A stretch of 64,000 bases of DNA from Pelagibacterales bacterium SAG-MED28 (GCA_014653835.1 JACWDY010000001.1:186001-250000), one strand, 5' to 3'; shown: positions 29,302-39,080, counted from the first letter of the stretch. The notes: generated from the sequence alone by a model not told the origin. Made by a program: numbers and translations.

Positions 29302-30061
29302 AGATATTCTTTATGAAGTTAAAGATGATTATGCTCATGTAACAATTAATAGACCTAAAGTTCTCAATGCTTTTACTCCCGCCACACTTCAAGAATTGAA
29401 GACCGCTTTAGATACAGCCGAAAAAGACAAAGAAGTTGGTGTGATAATATTATCGGGTTCAGGCGATAGAGCTTTTTGCTCTGGTGGAGATATGAACTGG
29501 GAAAGTTCTAAGGAATTTCAAGATCATGAATACGAATTTCATATTCATCTAACAAAATGTAGTAAACCAATAATTGCTAAAGTCGATGGTTACGCTATTG
29601 GAGGAGGAAATCATATGGCCTATTTTTGTGATCTCACTATCGCTAGTGAAAATTCTATTTTTGGACAGAACGGCCCCAGAGTAGGATCTCCAGCTGGTGG
29701 CGCTATTGTAGCTCACTCAACAAATATTTTAGGTCACAAACGTGCTAGAGAAATGTGGATGACCTGTAAAAGATATTCAGCAAAAGAAATGCTGGATTGG
29801 GGTTTAATAAATTCTGTAGTTAAGAGAGAAAAATTAGACGACGAGGTAAAAAAATATGGTGATGAAATTTTAAAAGCTGCTCCTACATGTTTAAAAATAT
29901 TAAAAGCAAGTTTTAGAAAACAATTTGATGAAATACTAAAGATTACTCAAAAAAGTATGGTAGATGAGGTTTCTCCCAACTATTTCAAAACTGGAGAACA
30001 AGCTGAGGGTGCAAAAGCTTTTTTAGAAAAAAGAAAGCCTAATTTCAAAAAATTTCGTTAA
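29291..30061 (+). CDS. Enoyl-CoA hydratase/isomerase (crotonase) family
   Basis: TINRPKVLNAFTPATL, DRAFCSGGD, KVDGYAIGGGNHMAYFCDLTIAS. Confidence 0.88.
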   Translation: MQFKDILYEVKDDYAHVTINRPKVLNAFTPATLQELKTALDTAEKDKEVGVIILSGSGDRAFCSGGDMNWESSKEFQDHEYEFHIHLTKCSKPIIAKVDGYAIGGGNHMAYFCDLTIASENSIFGQNGPRVGSPAGGAIVAHSTNILGHKRAREMWMTCKRYSAKEMLDWGLINSVVKREKLDDEVKKYGDEILKAAPTCLKILKASFRKQFDEILKITQKSMVDEVSPNYFKTGEQAEGAKAFLEKRKPNFKKFR

Positions 30062-31149
30062 TGAAAATTAAATCAATCAAAGCAATAACTTTGAGCATGC
30101 CTTTCAGTCATGGTGGAAAAAAAGTAATTTTTCATGGCAAAGAGTGGAAAAGTTTAGAGTTTAACATTGTTAAAGTAGAAACTAATAAGGGTGTTACAGG
30201 TTGGGGTGAAGCATTTGGTTACACTAGTTGGAAGTCAGTGAAAATTGCGATTGAAGATATGGTTGCTCCCCTGCTCATTGGTAAAGATATGGCTGACATA
30301 CCAAAATTACTTTTAACTTTACAAAAATCTTTACATTTATTTGGGCGTTACGGAATTACTATGTTTGCAATTTCTGGAGTAGAAATAGCCTTGTGGGATG
30401 CTTTAGGTAAGGAAAAAAATAAACCTATTCATGAATTATTAGGTAAAAAAAATAATGATCTTTTTAAAGCTTATTCAAGTTTATTTAGATATGGAGACCC
30501 AAAGATTATAGAACAAAAATGTAAACAATCATTAGATGATGGCTATCAAGCAATTAAGTTACATGAAATTGAAAATGATTGTATTGAAGCTGGGAGAAAA
30601 GGAACAGGAAATCTTCCTTTAATGCTAGATACAAATTGTCCTTGGACTTACGAGGAAACACTTTCAAAAAAAGAATTTTTAAAAAAAATGAAATTAACTT
30701 GGCTTGAAGAACCAGTTTATCCTCCAGAAGATTACGAAACACTTGCTGAACTAAAGAAAGAACTAGAAATACCAATAGCCTGCGGTGAAAACGCATGCAC
30801 AGAGTTTGAATTTAAATCAATGATTAATCAAGAAGCAGTAAGCTATGTGCAGCCATCCGTTATAAAAGTTGGTGGTATATATGAGATGTTTAAAATTATA
30901 AAATTTGCTGAGACAAATAATATATCAGTGATGCCACATACTGCTTACTTTGGACCAGGTTTCTTAGCTACATTGCAGCTAGCTGCTTTGATGCAAAGAG
31001 ATACTTATATTGAACGATTTTATCTTGATATAGATCAAGAATTCTACCCAAACTTTAAAAAGACAATTAATGGAAAATTCAAACTTCCAACGGGTCCGGG
31101 TCTTGGAATTGATTTTGATCATAAAAAATTAAGTAAATATGAGATATAG
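30061..31149 (+). CDS. Enolase superfamily, mandelate racemase/muconate lactonizing enzyme-like
   Basis: GWGEAFG, YQAIKLHEI, LDTNCPW, WLEEPVYP, CGENA, MPHTAYFGPG. Confidence 0.85.
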   Translation: MKIKSIKAITLSMPFSHGGKKVIFHGKEWKSLEFNIVKVETNKGVTGWGEAFGYTSWKSVKIAIEDMVAPLLIGKDMADIPKLLLTLQKSLHLFGRYGITMFAISGVEIALWDALGKEKNKPIHELLGKKNNDLFKAYSSLFRYGDPKIIEQKCKQSLDDGYQAIKLHEIENDCIEAGRKGTGNLPLMLDTNCPWTYEETLSKKEFLKKMKLTWLEEPVYPPEDYETLAELKKELEIPIACGENACTEFEFKSMINQEAVSYVQPSVIKVGGIYEMFKIIKFAETNNISVMPHTAYFGPGFLATLQLAALMQRDTYIERFYLDIDQEFYPNFKKTINGKFKLPTGPGLGIDFDHKKLSKYEI

Positions 31150-31789
31150 ATCAGTTTTATTTGTTCCTGGTCATGAAGAAAAAAAAATCAGAAAAGCATA
31201 TACTCTAAATCCTGACTTAATTGTTATCGACTTAGAATCAACAGTGCCGGATCAAGAAAAAGATAATGCAAAAAAAATTATTCAAACTTGTAATGTAAAT
31301 AAAAAAAAAACATATATTAGAATAAATTCTAGTAATGATTTATCCTTTGTTTGTGATGAAAAATTTATCGGGATATTTTTACCTTTTACAGAAAGCAAAG
31401 AGCAATTATTGTCAATCGATAGTCAATTGAAAAAAATTGAAAAATTTAAAACAGATATTATCCCTATTATTGAAAGTCAAAAAGGTTTAAACAATCTTCA
31501 AGCAATTTGTAATTTTGATGAGAGAGTTAAAATTATTTCATTTGGTTCTCATGATTTAGCAAAATCAATTAATCTAAAAGTCTCTGAAAATGAAGATGAA
31601 ATTTTAAAATACAGAAAATTGATTACTAAATTTTCTAAAAAACCGATAGATACTTCTTATCTTAATTTTAAAGATATAGATGGTTTCAAGAAGTCTTGTA
31701 AGATAGTTAAAGATTTAGGTTTTGGTGGAAAAGCATGTATTCACCCAAATCAAATTGAAATATCAAACGAAATATTTAATGAAAAATAA
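31139..31789 (+). CDS. HpcH/HpaI aldolase / citrate lyase beta-like protein
   Basis: RSVLFVPGHEEKKIRKAYTLNPDLIVIDLEST; IIPIIES; KACIHPNQI. Confidence 0.82.
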   Translation: MRYRSVLFVPGHEEKKIRKAYTLNPDLIVIDLESTVPDQEKDNAKKIIQTCNVNKKKTYIRINSSNDLSFVCDEKFIGIFLPFTESKEQLLSIDSQLKKIEKFKTDIIPIIESQKGLNNLQAICNFDERVKIISFGSHDLAKSINLKVSENEDEILKYRKLITKFSKKPIDTSYLNFKDIDGFKKSCKIVKDLGFGGKACIHPNQIEISNEIFNEK

Positions 31790-32819
31790 AATTAAAATTG
31801 CTGTAGTTGGTATCGGCCTAATGGGTAATCAGCATTTAAAGGCTATTCACTTAAGTAAAAAGGCAAAACTTCATTCAATTGTTGACATTAATAAGAATTC
31901 GAAACTCCATGCCAAAAAATTTAAAGTACCATTTTATAAAACTTCTACAGACCTACTTAAAAACAAAAAACCTGATGCAGTCATTGTAGCTACCCCTAAT
32001 CAATTTCATGAAAAACATACTATTAGTTTTTTAAATGCTAAAATTCCAGTTCTCTTGGAAAAGCCTATTTCAAATAATATACAAAAAGCAAAAAAGATTA
32101 TAAATAGTGCAAAAAAAAATAAAACACATCTATTAATTGGTTATCACAGAAGACATAATTCAATCGTAACAAACGTAAAAAAGAAAATTGACTCTGGCAA
32201 ATTAGGTAAAATTGTAGCTGGTAATGTGATGTGCTGGTTATATAAAAATAAAGATTGGTATAAAGAAAAATGGAGAATTAGAAAAGGTGGCGGTCCATTA
32301 GGGATAAACTTAGTTCATGATATTGATTTAATTTGTTATTTGCTTGGTCCCATTCAATTTGTTCAAGCCTCTACATCTAATAAAATTAGAAAATACGACA
32401 TTGAAGATACGGCCATAGTAAATTTTACTTTTAAATCCGGTGCATTATGCACTCTAAGTGTTTCAGACACTATTGTGGGTCCTTGGAGCTATGAATTAAC
32501 AGCTGGTGAAAATCCTGCTTACCCAATAACCAATCAATCAGCATACTACATTGGTGGTACAAAGGGCTCTATTCAATTTCCAAATTTAAAACATTGGTTC
32601 AACAAAGGTGAGAGAAGTTGGTGGAAACCTATATTTCATAAAGATATGAATATTAGATTAAGTAGATTCACTTTAATAAATCAAATCAACCATTTATGTG
32701 ATGTCGTACTTAATAAAACTAAGCCAAAAGTAACGGGTGATGACGGCTTGCAATCTTTAAAAATATTTGATGCAATACTTAAAAGCACTAAATCAGGAAA
32801 AAAAATAAAAATTAATTAA
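31779..32819 (+). CDS. Gfo/Idh/MocA family oxidoreductase 1 (start trimmed to MKNKIKIAVVGIGLMG)
   Basis: Rossmann GIGLMG; VIVATPNQFHEKH; LLEKPIS; start overlaps preceding stop (ATGAAAAATAA). Confidence 0.85.
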   Translation: MKNKIKIAVVGIGLMGNQHLKAIHLSKKAKLHSIVDINKNSKLHAKKFKVPFYKTSTDLLKNKKPDAVIVATPNQFHEKHTISFLNAKIPVLLEKPISNNIQKAKKIINSAKKNKTHLLIGYHRRHNSIVTNVKKKIDSGKLGKIVAGNVMCWLYKNKDWYKEKWRIRKGGGPLGINLVHDIDLICYLLGPIQFVQASTSNKIRKYDIEDTAIVNFTFKSGALCTLSVSDTIVGPWSYELTAGENPAYPITNQSAYYIGGTKGSIQFPNLKHWFNKGERSWWKPIFHKDMNIRLSRFTLINQINHLCDVVLNKTKPKVTGDDGLQSLKIFDAILKSTKSGKKIKIN

Positions 32820-33950
32820 ATGAAAAAACTAAGATTGGGTATCGTTGGTGGGGGTCCTGGATCTTGGATAGGTCATGTTCATAGAATTGCATCACGTTTT
32901 GATGACAAATATGAAATAGTTGCAGGTGTATTTTCAAGAAATTTTAAAGTTAATCAATCATTTGGTGTAAGCATAGGTATCAATAAAAATAGATGCTACA
33001 AAGATTTTAAACAACTTTGCGATAAAGAAAAAAAAAGAAAAGATGGCATAGAAGTAATAGCAATTATGACACCTCCGGGAAGTCATCAAGTAATAGCAGA
33101 ACTTTTCATTAAAAATAACATACATGTCATATCAGATAAGCCCTTTGCAGGCACACTTCCGCAGGCTAAAAAACTTTACAAAACTATAATTCAAAATAAG
33201 AAAATAGTTTACGGTTTGACACATAATTATTCTGCTTACCCAATGGTAAGACATGCTAAAAAATTAATAGAAGATAAAAAACTGGGAAATGTCGAGTATA
33301 TAAATGTAGAATATGTTCAAGATTGGTCTAATGGTGTCAAAGTTACTGCTAAAAATGCTAAAAAAGTTTTTAGATGGAAATTAGATAAAAAAATTGCAGG
33401 TGTATCAACAGTATTAAATGAAATAGGTTCTCATGCTTATCATCTTTGCAACTATATAACTGGCCTCGAAGGTAAATCTTTATTTGCAGATATAAAAAAG
33501 TATTCTAAAAAAATTAAATTTGATACTAATGCACAGGTTTTCATAAATTATGAAAATGGTGCCAAAGGATTATTTTGGGCTTCAACTACTGCGAAAGGTG
33601 GAATTTATGGTCTTAGAATTAGAGTGTTTGGATCAAAAGGAAGCCTCGAGTGGGTTCAGAATGATCCGAATTATTTAAAATATAGCAGCGAAACCGGCGC
33701 AACAAAAATTTTAGAAAGAGGTTTTAATGAAAGTAATTTTTCTAAATCTTTTTCAAGGATTAAATATGGTCACCCTGAAGGGTATTTAAGTGCTTTTTCT
33801 AATCTATATAAAGAAATTGCATTAAAGATAAATCTAAAGAAATCTAAGAAAAGATTTTATTTTCCAACTGCCTATGAAGGTCTGCTTACTGCAAAGTTTA
33901 TTGATGGTTGTGTAAAATCCTCTTCAAAAAAAAAATGGGTACAATTTTAA
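32820..33950 (+). CDS. Gfo/Idh/MocA family oxidoreductase 2
   Basis: RLGIVGGGPGSWIGHVHRIA; ISDKPFAGTL; NEIGSHAYHL. Confidence 0.85.
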   Translation: MKKLRLGIVGGGPGSWIGHVHRIASRFDDKYEIVAGVFSRNFKVNQSFGVSIGINKNRCYKDFKQLCDKEKKRKDGIEVIAIMTPPGSHQVIAELFIKNNIHVISDKPFAGTLPQAKKLYKTIIQNKKIVYGLTHNYSAYPMVRHAKKLIEDKKLGNVEYINVEYVQDWSNGVKVTAKNAKKVFRWKLDKKIAGVSTVLNEIGSHAYHLCNYITGLEGKSLFADIKKYSKKIKFDTNAQVFINYENGAKGLFWASTTAKGGIYGLRIRVFGSKGSLEWVQNDPNYLKYSSETGATKILERGFNESNFSKSFSRIKYGHPEGYLSAFSNLYKEIALKINLKKSKKRFYFPTAYEGLLTAKFIDGCVKSSSKKKWVQF

Positions 33951-34862
33951 ATGATTAAATCCTGTGTAATAGGATTATCAAAAATTGGCCAAATTCATTG
34001 TAATAATTTAAAAAAATTAAAAAATACATCTTTAAATTTTGTATACGATAAAAATTTAATCTTAAGAAAAAAAACTGCAAAAAGATTTAAATGTAAGACT
34101 TCAAATAGTTTTGAAGAAATTTTGAGAAATAAAGAAATAAAATTATTTATTATAGCTTCCCCAACTACTACTCATGAATATTATTTAAATAAGCTAATAC
34201 AGTACAAGAAAATGATTTATTGTGAAAAGCCTATATCTCTTAATTCATCAAAACTAAATAGTTTTGTAAAAAAAATTAAAACAAATAAGATTAAAATATG
34301 TATTGGGTTAAATAGAAGATTTTCTGATGCTTATATTAAAATGAAAAAATTAATTAAAAATAAGAAAGTCAAAATTATTCAGATTATATCAAGATCATCA
34401 AATGCTAATGTTCATCAATCCGTTAGAAATGGAGGTCTTTTTATGGATAAAGGATTTCACTTTTTTGACTTGGCTTGTTGGTTTGCTAACTCATTTCCAA
34501 ATAAAATAATCACAATTGCTAATCCCTTGAGTACTAAAGAATTTCTCAAAAATAATGACTATTCAGATGCAGTGATAAATATGAAATTTAAAAATAAAGT
34601 AATAGTAGAATATATATTCAGTAGAAATTGTAGACTTGGTCATGAGGAAAGGATTAAATTATTTGGAAATGGATTTAAGATTGACTCTAATAAGTTTTTT
34701 AAGAAATCAATAATTTATAAGAATTTTGATATAAAACATAAAGAGAGTTATTTTAGATGTTTAAAAAAATTCGTTCATTTAAGTAAAAATTTATTATTGA
34801 ATGAAGGAATTCAAACTCAAAAAATTTGTGATAAAGTATTAAAGTCTGCTAAACTTAATTAG
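33951..34862 (+). CDS. Gfo/Idh/MocA family oxidoreductase 3 (divergent)
   Basis: VIGLSKIGQIHCNNL; IIASPTTTHEYYL; YCEKPISL; DKGFHFFDLACWF. Confidence 0.78.
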   Translation: MIKSCVIGLSKIGQIHCNNLKKLKNTSLNFVYDKNLILRKKTAKRFKCKTSNSFEEILRNKEIKLFIIASPTTTHEYYLNKLIQYKKMIYCEKPISLNSSKLNSFVKKIKTNKIKICIGLNRRFSDAYIKMKKLIKNKKVKIIQIISRSSNANVHQSVRNGGLFMDKGFHFFDLACWFANSFPNKIITIANPLSTKEFLKNNDYSDAVINMKFKNKVIVEYIFSRNCRLGHEERIKLFGNGFKIDSNKFFKKSIIYKNFDIKHKESYFRCLKKFVHLSKNLLLNEGIQTQKICDKVLKSAKLN

Positions 34863-34865
34863 ATT

Positions 34866-36011
34866 TTATAAAAATTTATTTAAAGATGATCCTGCTTGAA
34901 ACGCAGAGGAATTAGTACTTTTTAAATTTTTTAAAATTAATTGAGTTTCCTTAATTTGTTCTTCCATTCTCTCTGGGTTATCTAGAAAATCGATTGTTTT
35001 ATTAGAAATGTTTTTAGGATTACAATCTCCTTGTAATAATTCTGGAATAATTTCTTTTTTTGCAGCAATATTAATAATATTAGCAAATTTTGTCTTCACT
35101 AACATTTTTACTATTAGAAAATTAATAAAATTCATTTTGTATAAAATTAAAGAGGGAATTTTAAAATTAGAGATCTCTAGAGAGACTGTTCCAGATTTTG
35201 CTATGGCAAATATTGACTTCCTGAGTATATGGGATTTGATTTTATCATCGCTGATTACCTCGCAATTAATTAATTTACTTTTAGATATATGAGTTTGTAT
35301 GGAAGATGAGTATTCTTTGGTTGAATGAAAAACGTAAGTTATGTCTTTGTTGCTTTTATTCAATAGTTTTATTGATTCTAATAAAATAGGAGTTAAAACT
35401 TCGATTTCAGATTTTCGACTGCCTGGAAAAACAGATATCAAAGCTTTATTTTTTCCTATAACTTGATTGATATCTATCGCCTTATCATCTTTGTCATCTA
35501 ATAATGGGTGTCCTACAAATTCATTGCTCATATCCTCCTTATCGAAGTATGTTTTTTCAAAGTTAAATAATAACAATATATGGTCTATAAATTTTTTGAT
35601 TTTCTTAACTCTTCCCTCCCTCCATACCCATACTTGAGGGGCTACGTAATGAATTGTTTTAATATTGGGATTATTTTTCTTTACCCTTTCAGCAACCCTT
35701 AACGTAAAATCAGGACTATCAACAGTAAATAATATGTCTGGCTGAAAATTCTCTATTGCTTCAACAGTCTCATTAATTTTTTTTTTTATTTTTAAAATGT
35801 TGAAAATAACACTTGTAAATCCTAAATAGGTAATTTCTTTAAGATCGTAGATTGATTTTATTCCCAATTTTTTCAAATTTTCTCCACCTACTGAAAGATA
35901 TTCAATATTTGAATTTAATTTATTTAAGTTACTTATTACTGATGAAGCCAATTTATCACCAGAAGCTTCTCCGGTAACAATAAATATCTTTTTCATTTTT
36001 GAAGCTTCCAT
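34866..36011 (-). CDS. lpxB: Lipid-A-disaccharide synthase
   Basis: IVTGEASGDKLA, VDSPDFTLRVAERVKK, HYVAPQVWVWREGR. Confidence 0.95.
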   Translation of the reverse strand: MEASKMKKIFIVTGEASGDKLASSVISNLNKLNSNIEYLSVGGENLKKLGIKSIYDLKEITYLGFTSVIFNILKIKKKINETVEAIENFQPDILFTVDSPDFTLRVAERVKKNNPNIKTIHYVAPQVWVWREGRVKKIKKFIDHILLLFNFEKTYFDKEDMSNEFVGHPLLDDKDDKAIDINQVIGKNKALISVFPGSRKSEIEVLTPILLESIKLLNKSNKDITYVFHSTKEYSSSIQTHISKSKLINCEVISDDKIKSHILRKSIFAIAKSGTVSLEISNFKIPSLILYKMNFINFLIVKMLVKTKFANIINIAAKKEIIPELLQGDCNPKNISNKTIDFLDNPERMEEQIKETQLILKNLKSTNSSAFQAGSSLNKFL

Positions 36012-37060
36012 ATTGAACCTTGGTCTGTTAACAAAAATATTTTTCCAGTACTCTCTTGAATTTCAATATCTCTAATTCTACCAATAAGACCTTTGAAAAT
36101 AATTTTTTCACTTATAAAGTTATTTTCTTTAAATTTTATTCTTCTTAAAGATTGATCCTTAAGAGAAGTTATTAAAGCATCACCATTCCATTCTTTAAAT
36201 TCTTCACCTTTATAAATAACCATAGAACTTGCGGCAATTGAAGGAACCCAATATTTAATAGCTTTAGTAAAGCCAGGTTTCCATTTTGGTCCTATTTTTG
36301 TGCCAGTGTAATTTGTGCCACCCCATCCTAATATTTTCCATCCGTAATTTTCTCCATATCTTGCTTCACCAAACCAATCGCCCCCTTTAGCGCCGTGATT
36401 AGTTAAATAAATTTTGTTATCAAATGGTGATAAATCCATCCCTTGAGGATTTCTAACTCCAATTTGAAATATTTCTGGTAACCAATTTTTTTTATCTTTA
36501 AATTTTGGATTATCTTTAGGAATTTTACCATCTAAATGAATTCTAATTATACTTCCTGGATGTTTTGTGGGGTCTTGTGCAATCATACCTTCACCTCTTT
36601 CACCCGCCGTTATATAAAGTAAATTATTTTTAATAACTAGCCTTGAGCCAAAATGATAACCTGAATTAATTGGTGGTTCTGCTCTAAAAATATTTTTAAA
36701 TTTTAATTCTTTATTATTAAATGAAGCTCTAGCAACAGAAGTGCTCGACTTACCTTTTCCTCTGTCCTCGGAATATGACACAAATACATTCTTATCAAAA
36801 TATAAGACTTCAAGCAGTCCTCCCTGTCCATCTACAAGAATATCTAGATTGTGATTAATTTCACTTAAATCTTTATTTTTTATGTTTGCTAAAAAAAAAT
36901 TACCTGACTTTTCGGTAATTAATAATCTGCTATCATCAATAAATGATAGACTCCAAGGTCCCTTTAAGCCGCTAAGTATTTCCTCTAATTTTGGTTCTTT
37001 AGTAATTGAAATTGAAAATTGAAAAATAAAAATTATAGAAATTAGAATTATTTTTTTCAT
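35993..37060 (-). CDS. PQQ-dependent aldose sugar dehydrogenase (YliI/sGDH-like), secreted
   Basis: Signal peptide; LKGPWSLSFIDDSRLLITEKSG; GYHFGSRLV; ITAGERGEG; GVRNPQGMD. Confidence 0.82.
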   Translation of the reverse strand: MKKIILISIIFIFQFSISITKEPKLEEILSGLKGPWSLSFIDDSRLLITEKSGNFFLANIKNKDLSEINHNLDILVDGQGGLLEVLYFDKNVFVSYSEDRGKGKSSTSVARASFNNKELKFKNIFRAEPPINSGYHFGSRLVIKNNLLYITAGERGEGMIAQDPTKHPGSIIRIHLDGKIPKDNPKFKDKKNWLPEIFQIGVRNPQGMDLSPFDNKIYLTNHGAKGGDWFGEARYGENYGWKILGWGGTNYTGTKIGPKWKPGFTKAIKYWVPSIAASSMVIYKGEEFKEWNGDALITSLKDQSLRRIKFKENNFISEKIIFKGLIGRIRDIEIQESTGKIFLLTDQGSIWKLQK

Positions 37061-37845
37061 TTTACTAAAATAAACATCTTGTTTTTATTTGCATATTTTA
37101 TAGTTTTTTTTTTATCTAAAAAAATATTTCTTTTGTGCTTAAGAACAATTCCTTTAATACCTGACATCTTACATTGTTTAAAAGTCTTTAGCCCAATAGT
37201 AGGAAGATCGACTCTGTAATCTTGTTTTTTTTTAGGAAATTTTACCAAAACTCCGTTAGTAATATTTTTAATCTTTTTAATTTTTTTAAGCATTTTTTGT
37301 GTACCCTCTCTTTTTTCTAAAATAACAATATTATTTCTACTAACAGCTCCTTGGATATGACTATATTGACTAGATTTATTTAACGCTTTAAGAGCATTTT
37401 TAATATCAATTTTATCTTTAAGATTAGGTTTTAATTTAGAGTAATTGCCTTTTGATAAATTTAACTCTGGGGTAAAGATAGTTGAGCTAATAGTTTGAAT
37501 TCTTTCTTTTTTGAAAATATCTATTATTTCTTTAAGTAAGGCTACATCACCTAGTTTAGCCTTTTTAATTATTCTTGGTATGTAATAAACTCCTTTAAAA
37601 TCTAATCTTAATTTAGAAAAATTTGGCTTTTGAACTTTTCCTGCAAGTAAAACTTTTTTACAATTATGCTGTTTTAAGATTGAAATTATTTTACCAAGTT
37701 GGCCTATTGATACAGAAAATGAGTCTTTGTCTTTTTTAAATAATTTTTTCTTTGTTAGATCGATTATAATATACTTTTTTTTATCTTTAATCTTTTTATA
37801 TATATATTTTGGAAAATCAGTTTCTCCAAAAATTAGCCCGATCAT
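37057..37845 (-). CDS. lpxI: LpxI-family UDP-2,3-diacylglucosamine pyrophosphatase (DUF1009)
   Basis: VGQLGKIISILKQHNCKKVLLAGKVQKP; position between lpxA and lpxB. Confidence 0.85.
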   Translation of the reverse strand: MIGLIFGETDFPKYIYKKIKDKKKYIIIDLTKKKLFKKDKDSFSVSIGQLGKIISILKQHNCKKVLLAGKVQKPNFSKLRLDFKGVYYIPRIIKKAKLGDVALLKEIIDIFKKERIQTISSTIFTPELNLSKGNYSKLKPNLKDKIDIKNALKALNKSSQYSHIQGAVSRNNIVILEKREGTQKMLKKIKKIKNITNGVLVKFPKKKQDYRVDLPTIGLKTFKQCKMSGIKGIVLKHKRNIFLDKKKTIKYANKNKMFILVK

Positions 37846-37848
37846 ATT

Positions 37849-38628
37849 TTAATTTTGCGGCACGCAAATAGGTCTCTTTTTATCTTTTTCAATAAATCTT
37901 ATAACCTCAGATACAAGTTCGTTATCTTTATATTCTCCATTAATTTCACTTAAATTTTCATGTAAATTTTTTGAGGAAAAAATTTCTTTGTAAGCCTTAT
38001 CTAATCCCATGATCTTTTTATTGTCATATTTTTTTCTTCTTAGACCTATTAAATTTAGTCCTTGGAGGTAATTTCTATTTCCAATCGATAAAGCAAATGG
38101 AGTTACATCTTTTAAAACTCCTGTCATTCCCCCTATCATTGCTAATCTACCTATTCTCGTAAACTGCTGGACAGCAGAATTTCCACCGATTACAACATTA
38201 TCTTCGATTGTTACGTGACCACCTAGAGGAACGTTATTAGCTATGATTACCTCATTACCAATCTTACAATCGTGAGCGATATGTGACGAAATCATAAATA
38301 AGCATTTATTCCCTATTATAGTTTGAGATCCGCCACCCTCGGTGCCGGGATTAATCGTTACATACTCTCTTATAATATTTTTTTCACCTATTGATAGGCT
38401 GTTTTCTTCATTTTTAAACTTAAGATCTTGAGGCTGAGTACCGATACTAGCAAATGGGAAAATTTTTGTGTCTTTACCAATTTTAGTATTCCCCTCAATA
38501 TGAACATTTGAAACAAGCACCACTCCATCAGATAGTTCAACATGCGGTCCAACATAGCAAAAAGGACCTATTTTAGTGGAGTGAGAAACTTTAGCATTTT
38601 TATCAATTACGCTTGAGCTGTGTATCAT
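37849..38628 (-). CDS. lpxA: Acyl-ACP--UDP-GlcNAc O-acyltransferase
   Basis: Hexapeptide repeats, SSHIAHDCKIGNEVIIANNVPLGGHV. Confidence 0.95.
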   Translation of the reverse strand: MIHSSSVIDKNAKVSHSTKIGPFCYVGPHVELSDGVVLVSNVHIEGNTKIGKDTKIFPFASIGTQPQDLKFKNEENSLSIGEKNIIREYVTINPGTEGGGSQTIIGNKCLFMISSHIAHDCKIGNEVIIANNVPLGGHVTIEDNVVIGGNSAVQQFTRIGRLAMIGGMTGVLKDVTPFALSIGNRNYLQGLNLIGLRRKKYDNKKIMGLDKAYKEIFSSKNLHENLSEINGEYKDNELVSEVIRFIEKDKKRPICVPQN

Positions 38629-39080
38629 TCTTTTCTATCCACTATTGTTGCGGACCATTCAGCATCAGCCATTCTTTTTCCATCTACTTTTGCGGTACCT
38701 TTATATTTCCAAACTCTCCCGTGTGATCTGACCGCCTCTATTTCTAAGTGTAGTTCGCAATCTGGGAATACAGGGTTTCTAAATCTGGCTTTATCAACTC
38801 CCATCAAATAAACTAATTTATTAGCATATTCTTTGGGATCAATACCATGTGCAGTTAAGGCTGCTGCTGCCTGACCAAAAGCTTCTACAATTAAAACACC
38901 TGGCATTACTGGCTGGCCTGGGAAATGACCTTGGACATAAAATCCATCTTTTTTAACATACATAATTGCTGTAGCTGATTTTAAAGGAACAATATTAATT
39001 AATTTATCAATTAGTAACATTGGTTCTCTATGAGGTAATAAAGACTCTATTATTTTTTTATCTATTTCAGTTACGCTCAT
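38625..39080 (-). CDS. fabZ: 3-hydroxyacyl-[ACP] dehydratase
   Basis: LLPHREPMLLIDK; GHFPGQPVMPGVLIVEAFGQ. Confidence 0.96.
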   Translation of the reverse strand: MSVTEIDKKIIESLLPHREPMLLIDKLINIVPLKSATAIMYVKKDGFYVQGHFPGQPVMPGVLIVEAFGQAAAALTAHGIDPKEYANKLVYLMGVDKARFRNPVFPDCELHLEIEAVRSHGRVWKYKGTAKVDGKRMADAEWSATIVDRKE

